From: a virus
Reading direction: 5' to 3' (one strand)
Length of the DNA stretch: 35,355 bases
IMG/VR virus record: IMGVR_UViG_3300019889_000026
Coordinates: 1 to 35,355 of that record
The notes under the pieces are model-generated. The model ran no database searches. It worked only from the letters and a program-made list of their open reading frames with translations, and had not been told where the DNA came from. A program made the translations under genes and the position numbers. This document shows, one piece after another, positions 6,774-14,197 of this stretch; positions within the stretch are counted from its first letter, which is position 1, and every line of letters starts with the position of its first letter.

Positions 6774-8149
6774 AGGTCGGGATCGGGGTCACGACCCACA
6801 ACCGGCGCGAGGTCTTCGACCGCACGATGGTCGAGATCCGGCGCTTCGCTCCTCCGGGCGCCCGCATCGTTGTGGTCGATGATGCCAGCACGGTTCCCGT
6901 GCCCGGCGCCGACCACCGGTTCGAGGTCAACGCCGGGATCGCCCGGGCCAAGAACAAGTGCCTGGAGCTGCTGGAGGACTGCGACGAGATCTTCCTGTTC
7001 GATGACGACACCTATCCGATCGTCGCGGACTGGCACCTGCCCTACATCCGGTCCGGCGAGCCGCACCTGATGTACATCTTCCTCGACTTCGCGGATCGCC
7101 CGTCCCTCCGGGACAACGTCCAGCTCTACCGCGACAGCAAGATCACGGCCTACAGCCATGCCCGGGGCTGCATGCTGTACCTGAAGCGGGTCTGCCTGGA
7201 GCGGGCCGGCGGCATGAACCCGGTCTTCGGCCGCTGGGGTTGGGAGCATCCGAACCTCTCGGAGAGGATCCACAATCTCGGGCTGACCACCTTCCGCTAT
7301 GCCGACGTCACCGACAGCGACCGGCTGATCTACAGCTCCGACGAGCACCTCGCCGTCACCTCGACGGTTCGAGGCCAGGAGCGCATCCACCAGATCGCGG
7401 TCAACCGGCCCCTGCATCAGGCCCTCGTGGGCTCGACCGAATTCGTCCCGTACCGCGAGACCGAGGACGTGATCGTCACATGTTATTTCGCCGGCCTGCC
7501 CGACCTCCAGAAGCTCGGGGCGGCCTGGGAACCGGACTACTCCAGCCTCCGCCCGCTGATCGACTCCCTGGCCGGGCCGAAGCTGGTCATCCTGCACAAC
7601 TGCCTGGACCAGCCCGACACCGAAACCGTCAAGCACGTCCGGGTCGAGGCCAGCATCTCGCCCTATTGGCAGCGATGGATCTCGATCCTCCAATACCTTC
7701 GGAGCCGGCCGGACATCGGCAAGGTCTTCTGCGTCGATGCGACCGACGTGGAGATGCTCAACAACCCTTTCCCCAAGATGGGCGAGCACCTGTACCTCGG
7801 CGACGAGCCGAGCCAGCTCGCCTGCCCATGGATGGTCCAGAACCATCCGGCGCTCTTCCTGCGCGGCTTCATCCAGAAATACGGCCGGCTCCCCCTCCTC
7901 AACGCCGGCCTGGCCGGCGGTCGCCGGGAGCTGGTGATCGCCTTCATCCAGAAGCTCCTCGGGACCTATTTCGACGCCAAGGCGGACGCGCATCACAAGC
8001 GGCTGCCCGGGGCCGGCGATAGCGACATGGGCTGCTTCAACTATGCCGCGCGGACCTTCTTCGGATCCCGGATCCGACACGGTCGCGAGGTCAATACCGT
8101 CTTCAAGACCTTTGATCGGACCGGCCCGAGCTGGTTCCGCCACAAGTGA
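6770..8149 (+). CDS. two-domain glycosyltransferase, GT2-like
   Basis: 459 aa. The N-terminal domain (about 1-215) is GT2-like: VGIGVTTHNRR at 3-13, IVVVDDAS at 33-40, NAGIARAKN at 54-62, the metal-binding FDDD at 77-80 and WGWEHPNLSER at 156-166. The second domain (about 233-459) looks like another GT-A fold: VIVTCYFAGLPDLQ, then VFCVDATDVEML at 319-330, LNAGL at 378-382 and DSDMGCFN at 417-424. The protein may therefore add two sugars in sequence. It begins in the ATGA overlap with the preceding glycosyltransferase-like gene, so the two are translationally coupled. The position inside the head module suggests virion protein glycosylation; host surface modification is the alternative. Cytosolic, with no membrane segment seen. 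Confidence 0.8.
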   Translation: MKVGIGVTTHNRREVFDRTMVEIRRFAPPGARIVVVDDASTVPVPGADHRFEVNAGIARAKNKCLELLEDCDEIFLFDDDTYPIVADWHLPYIRSGEPHLMYIFLDFADRPSLRDNVQLYRDSKITAYSHARGCMLYLKRVCLERAGGMNPVFGRWGWEHPNLSERIHNLGLTTFRYADVTDSDRLIYSSDEHLAVTSTVRGQERIHQIAVNRPLHQALVGSTEFVPYRETEDVIVTCYFAGLPDLQKLGAAWEPDYSSLRPLIDSLAGPKLVILHNCLDQPDTETVKHVRVEASISPYWQRWISILQYLRSRPDIGKVFCVDATDVEMLNNPFPKMGEHLYLGDEPSQLACPWMVQNHPALFLRGFIQKYGRLPLLNAGLAGGRRELVIAFIQKLLGTYFDAKADAHHKRLPGAGDSDMGCFNYAARTFFGSRIRHGREVNTVFKTFDRTGPSWFRHK

Positions 8150-8156
8150 GGTCGCC

Positions 8157-8390
8157 GTGCCCGATCTGATCGCTCTTGCCGCCATGCGCTATCGCAACCG
8201 GTCGCTGCGCCCTGGCGACCGCTTCGATGCCCTGACCGACCGTGCCGCGCTGATGCTGACCCGGGTCCGCCTGGCGCGCATCGCCGAGCCCGAGCCCGAG
8301 CCCGAGCCCCCGGCCGAGAAGCCGGAACGCCCGGAGCCGAAGCGGAAGACGGTCCCATACCAGCGCCGCGACATGCGGGCCGAGGACTGA
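8157..8390 (+). CDS. small hypothetical protein with EP-rich linker
   Basis: 77 aa from GTG at 8157, with GAGG at 8148-8151 overlapping the previous stop. An upstream in-frame extension would overlap the glycosyltransferase and is not favoured. Residues 1-42 are probably helical and contain LRPGDRF. An EPEPEPEP run (44-51) and a basic KP-rich tail follow. The LRPGDRF segment and its DNA recur in the next gene. I do not recognise a family. The head-module context suggests a virion accessory role. Confidence 0.6.
   Translation: MPDLIALAAMRYRNRSLRPGDRFDALTDRAALMLTRVRLARIAEPEPEPEPPAEKPERPEPKRKTVPYQRRDMRAED
8205..8226 (+). repeat. 22-bp direct repeat, copy 1
   Basis: Identical to 8480-8501. It encodes LRPGDRF in one small gene, while the other copy encodes the same peptide in the next gene. 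Identity at DNA level, including wobble positions, points to a recent duplication or gene conversion. Confidence 0.9.
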
Positions 8391-8392
8391 CC

Positions 8393-8644
8393 ATGAACGG
8401 GCCATCGGTTGACCGGATGGCGGCCCATGCCATCGCGGAAATGGTGACAGAGATCGATGGCGCCCTGACGCGGGTCGATCTGCGCCCTGGCGACCGCTTC
8501 GTCCTGACCTCGCCCGGCCCCCTGACCGACGAGCAGGTCGCGACGATCATGGCCGATTGGAAGACGTTCTGCCCCGACTTCCCGCTCCTCCTCCTCGAAG
8601 CTGGAGCGAAGCTCGCCGTGCTTTCGACGAAGGTGGACGACTGA
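8393..8644 (+). CDS. small hypothetical protein upstream of portal
   Basis: 83 aa, starting 2 bp after the preceding stop; its own stop overlaps the portal ATG by one base. It reads as a compact alpha/beta protein with VDLRPGDRFVLTSPGPLTDEQVA in the middle and a hydrophobic FPLLLLEAGAKLAVL segment near the end. Similar short proteins occur beside portal genes in related phages as unknowns. It shares an identical 22-bp stretch with the preceding gene. Function is unknown. Confidence 0.7.
   Translation: MNGPSVDRMAAHAIAEMVTEIDGALTRVDLRPGDRFVLTSPGPLTDEQVATIMADWKTFCPDFPLLLLEAGAKLAVLSTKVDD
8480..8501 (+). repeat. 22-bp direct repeat, copy 2
   Basis: Second exact copy of the sequence at 8205-8226, in frame with the same LRPGDRF peptide. 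Confidence 0.9.
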
Positions 8645-10041
8645 TGAACATCTTCGGCCTGTCGATCACGAAGGCCCTGCCGACCAATCTCCGGCCGCCG
8701 GACAACCGGGGCGGCTGGTATCCGATCATCCGCGAGCCCTTTTCCGGGGCTTGGCAGCAGAATGTCGAGTGGTCGACCGACGAGGTGCTGGGCTATTTCG
8801 CGGTCTACCGCTGCATCTCCCTGATCAGCTCCGACATCGCCAAGATGCGGGTCAAGCTGGTGCAGGAGGATGCGTTCGGGATCTGGCACGAGGTCTCGGT
8901 CCCGGCGTTCTCGCCGGTCCTGCGCAAGCCCAATCTGTATCAGACCAGGATCCAGTTCATGCAGAGCTGGGTCCAGTCGAAGCTGATCAACGGCAACGCC
9001 TACATCCTCAAGGAGCGCGACCAGCGCGGCGTCGTGATCGGGCTCACGGTGCTCGACCCCTGGCGGGTGCAGCCGATGGTCTCGACCGATGGATCGGTCT
9101 TCTATCAGCTCTCGCCCGACCGGCTCGCCGGCCTCGAATTCGGGATCACGGCACCGGCCCGCGAGATCATCCACGACCGCTGGAACACGATCTTTCATCC
9201 CCTGGTCGGCACCTCGCCGATCTTCGCCTGCGGCCTCGCTGCGGCGCAGGGGCTCAAGATCCAGAACAATTCCGCCTCGTTCTTCGCCAACGGTTCCAAT
9301 CCGGGCGGCATCCTGACTGCGCCTGGCGCGATCAGTGACGAGACGGCAGTCCGGCTCAAGCAACATTGGGACACCAACTATAGCGGCGCCAATGTTGGCA
9401 AGGTCGCGGTGCTGGGCGACGGGCTCAAATATGAGCGCATGGCAGTCAACGCCGTCGATGCCCAGCTCATCGAGCAGCTCAAGTGGACCGCCGAGGTGGT
9501 CTGCGCGGCCTTCGGCGTCCCGGCCTACATGGCCGGCATCGGCCCGGCCCCGGTCAACACCAACATCGAGGCGCTGTCGCAGCAGTATTACAGCCAGTGC
9601 CTTCAGATCCACGTCGAGAGCATCGAAGTGTGCCTGGACGAGGGGCTGGCGCTGCCGGATCCCTACGGCACCGAGTTCGACACCGATGGTCTGCTGCGGA
9701 TGGACACGGCGACGCTGATCGCCGCCGAGGCGACCGCGATCGGCGCCGGCATCAAGAAGCCGGACGAGAGCCGGAAGCGGCTCAACCTGCCCCCGGTCGA
9801 GGGCGGCGACACCCCGTACATGCAGCAGCAGAATTTCAGCCTTGCCGCGCTCGCCAAGCGCGATCGGGACGACCCGTTCGCCAAGCCGGCGCCGGCCCCG
9901 GCCGCGCCAGCCGGACAGACCGAAACCGCGCCAGCGCAGATCGGCCAGGCTGACCCGGAAGACGAGCCCGAGGCCGACCCGACCGTGGCGGCCCGCTTCG
10001 CCGCTCGTCTGACGCGGCGGCTTCTCCAGGCGGCGGCATGA
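8644..10041 (+). CDS. phage portal protein, HK97 family
   Basis: 465 aa. Hallmarks include VLGYFAVYRCISLISSDIAKM (about 39-59), NGNAYILKERD (118-128), the WNTIFHPLVGTSPIFACGLAAAQGL segment with FFANGSNPGGIL after it, and the crown-side FGVPAYMAGIGPAPVNTNIEALSQQYYSQCLQ. The dodecameric portal forms the DNA entry channel at one capsid vertex and docks the terminase. The C-terminal about 60 residues are a proline/alanine-rich tail ending in a basic helix. ATG 8644 overlaps the preceding TGA, and the stop overlaps the next start by 4 bp. The gene lies downstream of the capsid fusion, whereas HK97-type phages usually place it upstream. Confidence 0.95.
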   Translation: MNIFGLSITKALPTNLRPPDNRGGWYPIIREPFSGAWQQNVEWSTDEVLGYFAVYRCISLISSDIAKMRVKLVQEDAFGIWHEVSVPAFSPVLRKPNLYQTRIQFMQSWVQSKLINGNAYILKERDQRGVVIGLTVLDPWRVQPMVSTDGSVFYQLSPDRLAGLEFGITAPAREIIHDRWNTIFHPLVGTSPIFACGLAAAQGLKIQNNSASFFANGSNPGGILTAPGAISDETAVRLKQHWDTNYSGANVGKVAVLGDGLKYERMAVNAVDAQLIEQLKWTAEVVCAAFGVPAYMAGIGPAPVNTNIEALSQQYYSQCLQIHVESIEVCLDEGLALPDPYGTEFDTDGLLRMDTATLIAAEATAIGAGIKKPDESRKRLNLPPVEGGDTPYMQQQNFSLAALAKRDRDDPFAKPAPAPAAPAGQTETAPAQIGQADPEDEPEADPTVAARFAARLTRRLLQAAA

Positions 10042-11573
10042 TCCGCGTCGTCATCGGTCCGCCGACCGCTGGCAAATCAACCTATGTCGAAGCGCACGCC
10101 TCGGCCGGCGACGTGATCGTGGATTACGACGCCATCGCTCATGCGCTGGGCTTCCCGGATGACCACGATGTCGAGGGCTCGATCCGCCTCGTCACTCGGT
10201 CGGCCCGCGTCGCGGCGATCAACCGGATCATGGCGGGCCTCGATGACGACGCTTGGATCATCGCGACCAACCCCAAGCCGTTCCGGCTCCAGGCCTACGC
10301 CGATGCCGGCGCGGAATTCATCGTGATCGATCCGGGCAAGGACGAGTGTCTGCGGCGAGCCGCAGCGCAGGGCCGCCCGGCCGGCGTCTTCGCCGCGATC
10401 AATAGCTGGTACGCCGATCCGCCGGTCCTGCCAGGGGAAAAGGGAGGGCCGGGACTGATGCCTCGGGGAATGACCGACGTGTCCGAGATGGCCGATGCCG
10501 TCTTCGACGCAGTGAAGATCTATGTCTCCAGGGAAGTCGGCGGCGCCATCGCCCCGGCCATGGCCTCCGCGACCTCGGTCGCCGAAGCACTGGAGGTGAC
10601 GCACGGCCTGATCGTCTCGCTGGAGGCCCAGCTCGTGGAGACCAAGGCGGCAAACGCAGCCTTGATCGACCGCATCGTCGCACTCGAAGCGCGGGAGGCC
10701 GTTGTCGGCCCTGCGGGGCCGCCAGGGCGCGACGGGGTGGACGGGGCGGCCGGACCCCAAGGACCGCCCGGCGAGGCCGGCCCTGCCGGCCCTGAAGGCC
10801 TCCCGGGCCTTGCTGGGGCCGATGGCGCCGCTGGTGCGCCCGGACCCCAAGGATTGCCCGGCGAGGCCGGCCCTGCCGGCCCTGACGGCCTCCCTGGCCG
10901 CGACGGGGCCACCGGGGCGCCCGGACCCCAAGGTGACCCCGGCCAGGCCGGCCAGGCCGGCCCGGAAGGGCCTCCGGGCGACAGCGGCGTCGCTGGCGTG
11001 CCCGGCGTCAAGGGCGACGCGGGCGAGGTAGGCCCAGCCGGCCCGGAAGGCCCTGTCGGCCTCCCTGGCCTCCCTGGCCGCGATGGGCGCGACGGCATGC
11101 CCGGACCGCAGGGCGAGCGCGGCCTGGACGGGCCGCAGGGCATCACCGGGGCCGCCGGCGAGGCAGGGGCTCGGGGCGACCGGGGCGAGAAGGGTGATGC
11201 CGGCCGCGACGGCTTCAGCCCGGAGAATTTCACCGTCGAGTATGACGGCAAGCACACCCTGAGCTTCGGCATGGAGGCCCCCGGCGGCATCTCCTACGCC
11301 ACCGACATCCATGTGCCTTGGCCGATCTTCCGCGGCGTGTTCAAGGCCGGCGAGGGTTACGAGTGGGGCGACCTCGTCACGCTGGGCGGCTCGATGCACT
11401 TCGCCCATCGCGAGACCATCGCCAAGCCCGAGACGAGCGACGACTGGCAGCTCTGCGTCAAGCGGGGCCGCGACGGCAAGGACGGCAAGGACGGGGATCG
11501 CGGCGAGCGCGGCGCCCCTGGCCCGTCCGGAAAAGACCTGACACAGATCGGCCCGGACGGGAGTCGCTTCTGA
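10038..11573 (+). CDS. P-loop kinase-like/collagen-like/carbohydrate-binding-like chimera
   Basis: 511 aa with at least four parts. Residues 1-125 form a small P-loop domain with Walker A GPPTAGKS (7-14), resembling phage polynucleotide-kinase-like or AAA proteins. Residues about 175-222 are a predicted coiled coil. Residues about 224-393 are near-perfect Gly-X-Y collagen repeats. Residues about 394-478 contain FRGVFKAGEGYEWGDLV and DDWQLCVKRGRDG, the pattern of small carbohydrate-binding-like domains in phage fibre proteins. A second Gly-X-Y block (475-497) follows. Collagen-like blocks form trimeric rods in virion fibres. The P-loop domain in the same chain is unusual and could be an enzyme or a captured neighbour. 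The ATGA overlap with portal and the connector gene after it place the protein in head-tail assembly, perhaps as a decoration or neck fibre. Confidence 0.8.
   Translation: MIRVVIGPPTAGKSTYVEAHASAGDVIVDYDAIAHALGFPDDHDVEGSIRLVTRSARVAAINRIMAGLDDDAWIIATNPKPFRLQAYADAGAEFIVIDPGKDECLRRAAAQGRPAGVFAAINSWYADPPVLPGEKGGPGLMPRGMTDVSEMADAVFDAVKIYVSREVGGAIAPAMASATSVAEALEVTHGLIVSLEAQLVETKAANAALIDRIVALEAREAVVGPAGPPGRDGVDGAAGPQGPPGEAGPAGPEGLPGLAGADGAAGAPGPQGLPGEAGPAGPDGLPGRDGATGAPGPQGDPGQAGQAGPEGPPGDSGVAGVPGVKGDAGEVGPAGPEGPVGLPGLPGRDGRDGMPGPQGERGLDGPQGITGAAGEAGARGDRGEKGDAGRDGFSPENFTVEYDGKHTLSFGMEAPGGISYATDIHVPWPIFRGVFKAGEGYEWGDLVTLGGSMHFAHRETIAKPETSDDWQLCVKRGRDGKDGKDGDRGERGAPGPSGKDLTQIGPDGSRF
10724..11214 (+). 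repeat. collagen-type Gly-X-Y coding repeat
   Basis: About 55 consecutive Gly-X-Y triplets encoded by GC-rich 9-bp units. A larger unit beginning CGGACCCCAAGG recurs at 10751, 10841 and 10922, spaced 90 and 81 bp, both multiples of 9. Expansion and contraction by slippage or recombination would keep the frame and change rod length. Confidence 0.9.
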
Positions 11574-11875
11574 TGGCAACGACCCCGCTCGTCTCCCTTC
11601 AGATGGTCAAGGATCGTGTCCGCATCGACACGACCGACGATCAGGCCGACGTCGAACGCATGATGGCCGAGGGCACGCGCATCGTCCTCGGCTACCTGAA
11701 GCCGCAGCCGGCCGGGTCGGCCCTCGACCGGGGCTGGACCATCAGCACCGTGCCCGAGCACGTCCAGACCGCGATCCTGCTGGTGATCCGGGCGCTCTAC
11801 GACGGCGAGGACAACCCGTTGTCTCAGGCCGTGATCGACGTCCTGCACCGCGACCGGGATCCGGCGCTCGCCTGA
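11573..11875 (+). CDS. head-tail connector protein (gp6-like)
   Basis: 100 aa. An N-terminal LVSLQMVKDRVRIDTTDDQADVERMM helix pair and the central VPEHVQTAILLVIRALYDGED are typical of the HK97 gp6-like adaptor family that forms a ring under the portal. Length and position between portal and head-closure genes agree. ATG 11573 overlaps the preceding TGA by one base and the stop overlaps the next ATG, so the genes are tightly coupled. Confidence 0.88.
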   Translation: MATTPLVSLQMVKDRVRIDTTDDQADVERMMAEGTRIVLGYLKPQPAGSALDRGWTISTVPEHVQTAILLVIRALYDGEDNPLSQAVIDVLHRDRDPALA

Positions 11876-12219
11876 TGGCAAAGCTCATGCGGGCTCGCCG
11901 GCTGCGCACCCGGCTCCAGTTCTACCGCCCGGTTGAAGACGTGAGCCCCACGGGCAACGTCGAGCTGGGCTGGGCGCTCCATTGCGAATGCTGGGCGGAG
12001 TTCATCCCGACCCGGGGGCGCGAGCTGATGGAGGCGGGCCGTCTGGAGCCGCAGGTTCCGGCCACGGTCCGCATCCGGTTCAACGACACGACCAAGCAGA
12101 TCACGGCGGCTTTTAGAGCCGGCCAGGCCGGCCCCGAGATGGCGGTCGTCTCCGTGATCGCCCCCGACCAGCACGACCGGACGGTCGAGCTGATCCTGAT
12201 GACCGGCAAACCCGGGTAA
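11875..12219 (+). CDS. phage head closure (head-tail adaptor) protein
   Basis: 114 aa, beta-rich. RLRTRLQFYRPVEDVSPTGNVELGW, then CWAEFIPTRGRELMEAGRLEPQVPATVRIRF, and the closing DRTVELILMTGK are the classic pattern of the head-tail joining/closure family (SPP1 gp16-like). It seals the connector after DNA packaging and links to the tail. It starts in a one-base overlap with the connector stop, and the next gene follows after 4 bp. Confidence 0.9.
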   Translation: MAKLMRARRLRTRLQFYRPVEDVSPTGNVELGWALHCECWAEFIPTRGRELMEAGRLEPQVPATVRIRFNDTTKQITAAFRAGQAGPEMAVVSVIAPDQHDRTVELILMTGKPG

Positions 12220-12223
12220 CGCC

Positions 12224-12697
12224 ATGGGCTTCAAAGTGAGCGGCACGGCTCGGCTGGATCAGAGGATCGCCGAGATGCCCGAGGCTGTGCGCCTCGCGCT
12301 CTCGGGGGCCATCGCCGAGGGCATGGAGATCCTCAACGACTATCAGCGCCGGCTGGTGCCCGTCTCTCAAGGCGGCGGCAAGCTCCAGCGCAGCATCGGC
12401 TGGGGCTGGGCGAAGCCCGGCGAGGTCGGCCTTGAGGGCCTACGGCAGGGCCGGGGCGCGCAGATCAGCAAGAAGGGCCAGATGCAACTGGCCGCCAAGG
12501 CCTACGCCGGGGTCACGGACACCGAGAATGCCTACTACGCGAGCTTCGTTGAATTCGGGACCCGCTACCAGCGCCCGAGCCCGTTCTTCTATCCGGCCTA
12601 TCGCCTGAAGAAGCGGGACATCAAGCGGGTCATGGCTCAGGCCTCCCGCAAGGCGATCAAGGCGGTCGCCGCCGGCCAGTCGAAGGCCGCGCCATGA
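12224..12697 (+). CDS. HK97 gp10-like neck/tail completion protein
   Basis: 157 aa. It has the HK97-gp10 layout: an N-terminal helix (LDQRIAEMPEAVRLALSGAI), the VPVSQGGGKLQRSIGWG segment, and the conserved YYASFVEFGTRYQRPSPFFYPAYR (about 105-128) before a basic C-terminal helix. It belongs to the neck or tail-completion proteins that join head and tail. The order closure-gp10-DUF3168-tail tube is standard. It ends in a 4-bp overlap with the next gene. Confidence 0.88.
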   Translation: MGFKVSGTARLDQRIAEMPEAVRLALSGAIAEGMEILNDYQRRLVPVSQGGGKLQRSIGWGWAKPGEVGLEGLRQGRGAQISKKGQMQLAAKAYAGVTDTENAYYASFVEFGTRYQRPSPFFYPAYRLKKRDIKRVMAQASRKAIKAVAAGQSKAAP

Positions 12698-13110
12698 GCC
12701 CGGACGGCACGAACGCGCTGCTGGAGGCGGTCCGCAATCGCCTTCTGGCCGACCCCGCTGTGGCCGCCATCGTCGGCACCCGGATCTATGACCGGCCGGA
12801 CATGGGGGTCGATTTCCCGTGGCTCCAGATCGGCGAGACCCTGGTCCAGCCTTTCGAGGCCCATTGCGTCACTGGGGCGACGACCATCCTCACGATGCAC
12901 GGCTGGGCTGATGACGGGCATGCCGGCGATGCGGTCCGCGCTCTCGGGTCGGCCGTCTACGCAAGCCTTCACGCCCAAACCTTTCCGCTCCCTGCGCCCT
13001 ATGCCTTGCAGCTCATGGAGCATCAGTCGACCCGGATCCTTCGCGACCCGGACGGATCGACCCGCCACCTCGTGATCGATTTCCAGGCGGACACCACGGC
13101 CGACCTCTAG
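12694..13110 (+). CDS. DUF3168 family tail completion/terminator protein
   Basis: 138 aa. Recognisable by LLEAVRNRLLADPAVAAIVGTRIYD near the start, the WLQIGE strand and the ILTMHGWADDGHAGDAVRALGSAVYASL segment. Family members form the tail terminator ring that caps the tube and contacts the head. It overlaps the preceding gene by ATGA. A 75-bp gap follows with a weak hairpin (TGCCCCAA/TTGGGCA) and no T-run, then the tail tube gene. Confidence 0.88.
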   Translation: MSPDGTNALLEAVRNRLLADPAVAAIVGTRIYDRPDMGVDFPWLQIGETLVQPFEAHCVTGATTILTMHGWADDGHAGDAVRALGSAVYASLHAQTFPLPAPYALQLMEHQSTRILRDPDGSTRHLVIDFQADTTADL

Positions 13111-13185
13111 CCGGCCCTGCCCCAACCGGCCCTTGGGCAAGGCTGACCGGCGCACTGCGCTAATCCAAACGATGGAGCCATTGCC

Positions 13186-13638
13186 ATGGCACAGCCGCAA
13201 CTCGCAGGCGCGAGGGAGCTTCTGCTTTACATGGAGGATCCCGGCACCCCGGGCACTTGGCTGTTCGCGTGCGGGATCAATTCGCGGTCCCTGAATGGCA
13301 CGCTGAACAACACCGAGACCCCGCTGCCGGATTGCGATGATCCGACCAAGATGCCGGTCCGCCGGGTGACGGCGAATTACTTTGCGGAGGAGATCTCGGG
13401 CACCGGGATGCTCGCCAAGGAGCGCCTGGAGGATTTCGAGGGCGTCTACAAGTCGGCGATCTCGCACAACTGGCGCATCGGGGTCCATCAGACCGCCTAC
13501 TGGCAGGGGCCTTACCTGATGACCGCCCGCAACATCGGCGGCGAGCAGGAGGGCTATGTGACCCTTGAGATCACGCTGGCCAGCGACGGCGAGGTCCCGA
13601 TGACGCTCGATCCGACCTTCCCGGGAGCATCGACGTGA
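13186..13638 (+). CDS. major tail tube protein
   Basis: 150 aa. ARELLLYMEDPGTPGTWLFACGINSRSLNGTLN at the N-terminus and the later NIGGEQEGYVTLEITLASDGEV match the alphaproteobacterial phage tail tube family (TP901-1/GTA gp9-like fold). Hexamers of this protein stack into the tail tube around the tape measure. GGAG at 13173-13176 sits 9 nt before the ATG, a better ribosome site than most neighbours, as expected for an abundant protein. The stop overlaps the GTG of the tail chaperone. Confidence 0.88.
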   Translation: MAQPQLAGARELLLYMEDPGTPGTWLFACGINSRSLNGTLNNTETPLPDCDDPTKMPVRRVTANYFAEEISGTGMLAKERLEDFEGVYKSAISHNWRIGVHQTAYWQGPYLMTARNIGGEQEGYVTLEITLASDGEVPMTLDPTFPGAST

Positions 13639-14072
13639 GCTGGACCGCAGAGATCGAGGTGCCGTTCGGCACCGAGCTTCACCGCTTCCGCCTCGGCCTC
13701 GGGCAGTTCCGGGACCTTGAGCGGAAGTTCGGCGGCAAGGGCATCCTCCAGATCATCGACCACTTCAGGGCGAACGCCTGGAAGGTCGATGAGATGCGGG
13801 ACTTCCTGATCATCGCCATGATCGGCGCCGGCATGACCCCGTCGCTGGCGCAGGGGGCGGTCGACCAGAACATCGTCGCTTGGCCCTTCTCCCGGAATGT
13901 CGATCTGTTCTGGAAGATCATCTCGGCCGCCGTGGTCGATGCACCGGCGGGCTCGTCCACGGGAAAAGATCAAGCGGACGAGGAGGAGGAAGCGGTGATG
14001 CTCTCTCCCTCGCCCGCCTACTCGGCCTCGGAGGAGCCCTCGGCTACACGGCGGACCAAGTCTGGAGCATGA
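13635..14072 (+). CDS. tail assembly chaperone, short form (GTA-gp10-like)
   Basis: 145 aa from a GTG start overlapping the tail tube stop by 4 bp. The N-terminal about 110 residues (VPFGTELHRFRLGLGQFRDLERKFGGKGILQII, then MRDFLIIAMIGAGM) match the GTA-gp10 or gpG-type tail assembly chaperone that binds the tape measure during tail assembly. The last about 34 residues, after the slippery site at codons 110-111, are low-complexity, as expected for the unshifted ending of a frameshifted gene. Analogy is with lambda gpG and gpGT. Confidence 0.85.
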   Translation: MSWTAEIEVPFGTELHRFRLGLGQFRDLERKFGGKGILQIIDHFRANAWKVDEMRDFLIIAMIGAGMTPSLAQGAVDQNIVAWPFSRNVDLFWKIISAAVVDAPAGSSTGKDQADEEEEAVMLSPSPAYSASEEPSATRRTKSGA

Positions 14073-14197
14073 GCCTTTGGGAGCTGTGCGCTCTCGTTGA
14101 CGGCTTCAACGCATCGCAGGGCGGCGAAGGCGATCAGGTCGAAGGGATGTCGGTCGAGCGGTTGAGGGAACTCAACCCTCCACCGACGCTCCATTGA
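13635..14197 (+). CDS. tail assembly chaperone, -1 frameshift product (gpGT-like)
   Basis: A -1 slip at GGGAAAA (13961-13967) joins codons 1-111 of the short form to the frame resuming at 13967 and ending at 14197, about 187 aa. The added part contains LSLARLLGLGGALGYTADQV followed by WSMSLWELCALVDGFNASQG, the conserved second-part motif of tail chaperones, which has no plausible start of its own. The heptamer reads ACG GGA AAA in the zero frame, exactly the X XXY YYZ pattern. Its 3-prime end overlaps the reverse-strand gene by 26 bp. Confidence 0.85.
13961..13967 (+). promoter_or_regulatory. slippery heptamer GGGAAAA for -1 frameshifting
   Basis: G GGA AAA in the zero frame of the tail chaperone gene. 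This is one base different from the lambda G/T site GGGAAAG and is in the correct phase. The GA-rich and hairpin-prone sequence after it could act as stimulator. Confidence 0.88.

Noticed and set aside
6734-9612. Long reverse-strand frames opposite the glycosyltransferase and portal genes
   Set aside because: Same shadow composition, no ribosome site, no family; the forward genes are clear.
10724-11214. CRISPR-like periodic repeats
   Set aside because: The periodicity is a multiple of 9 bp and encodes Gly-X-Y; no unique spacers of constant length are present.
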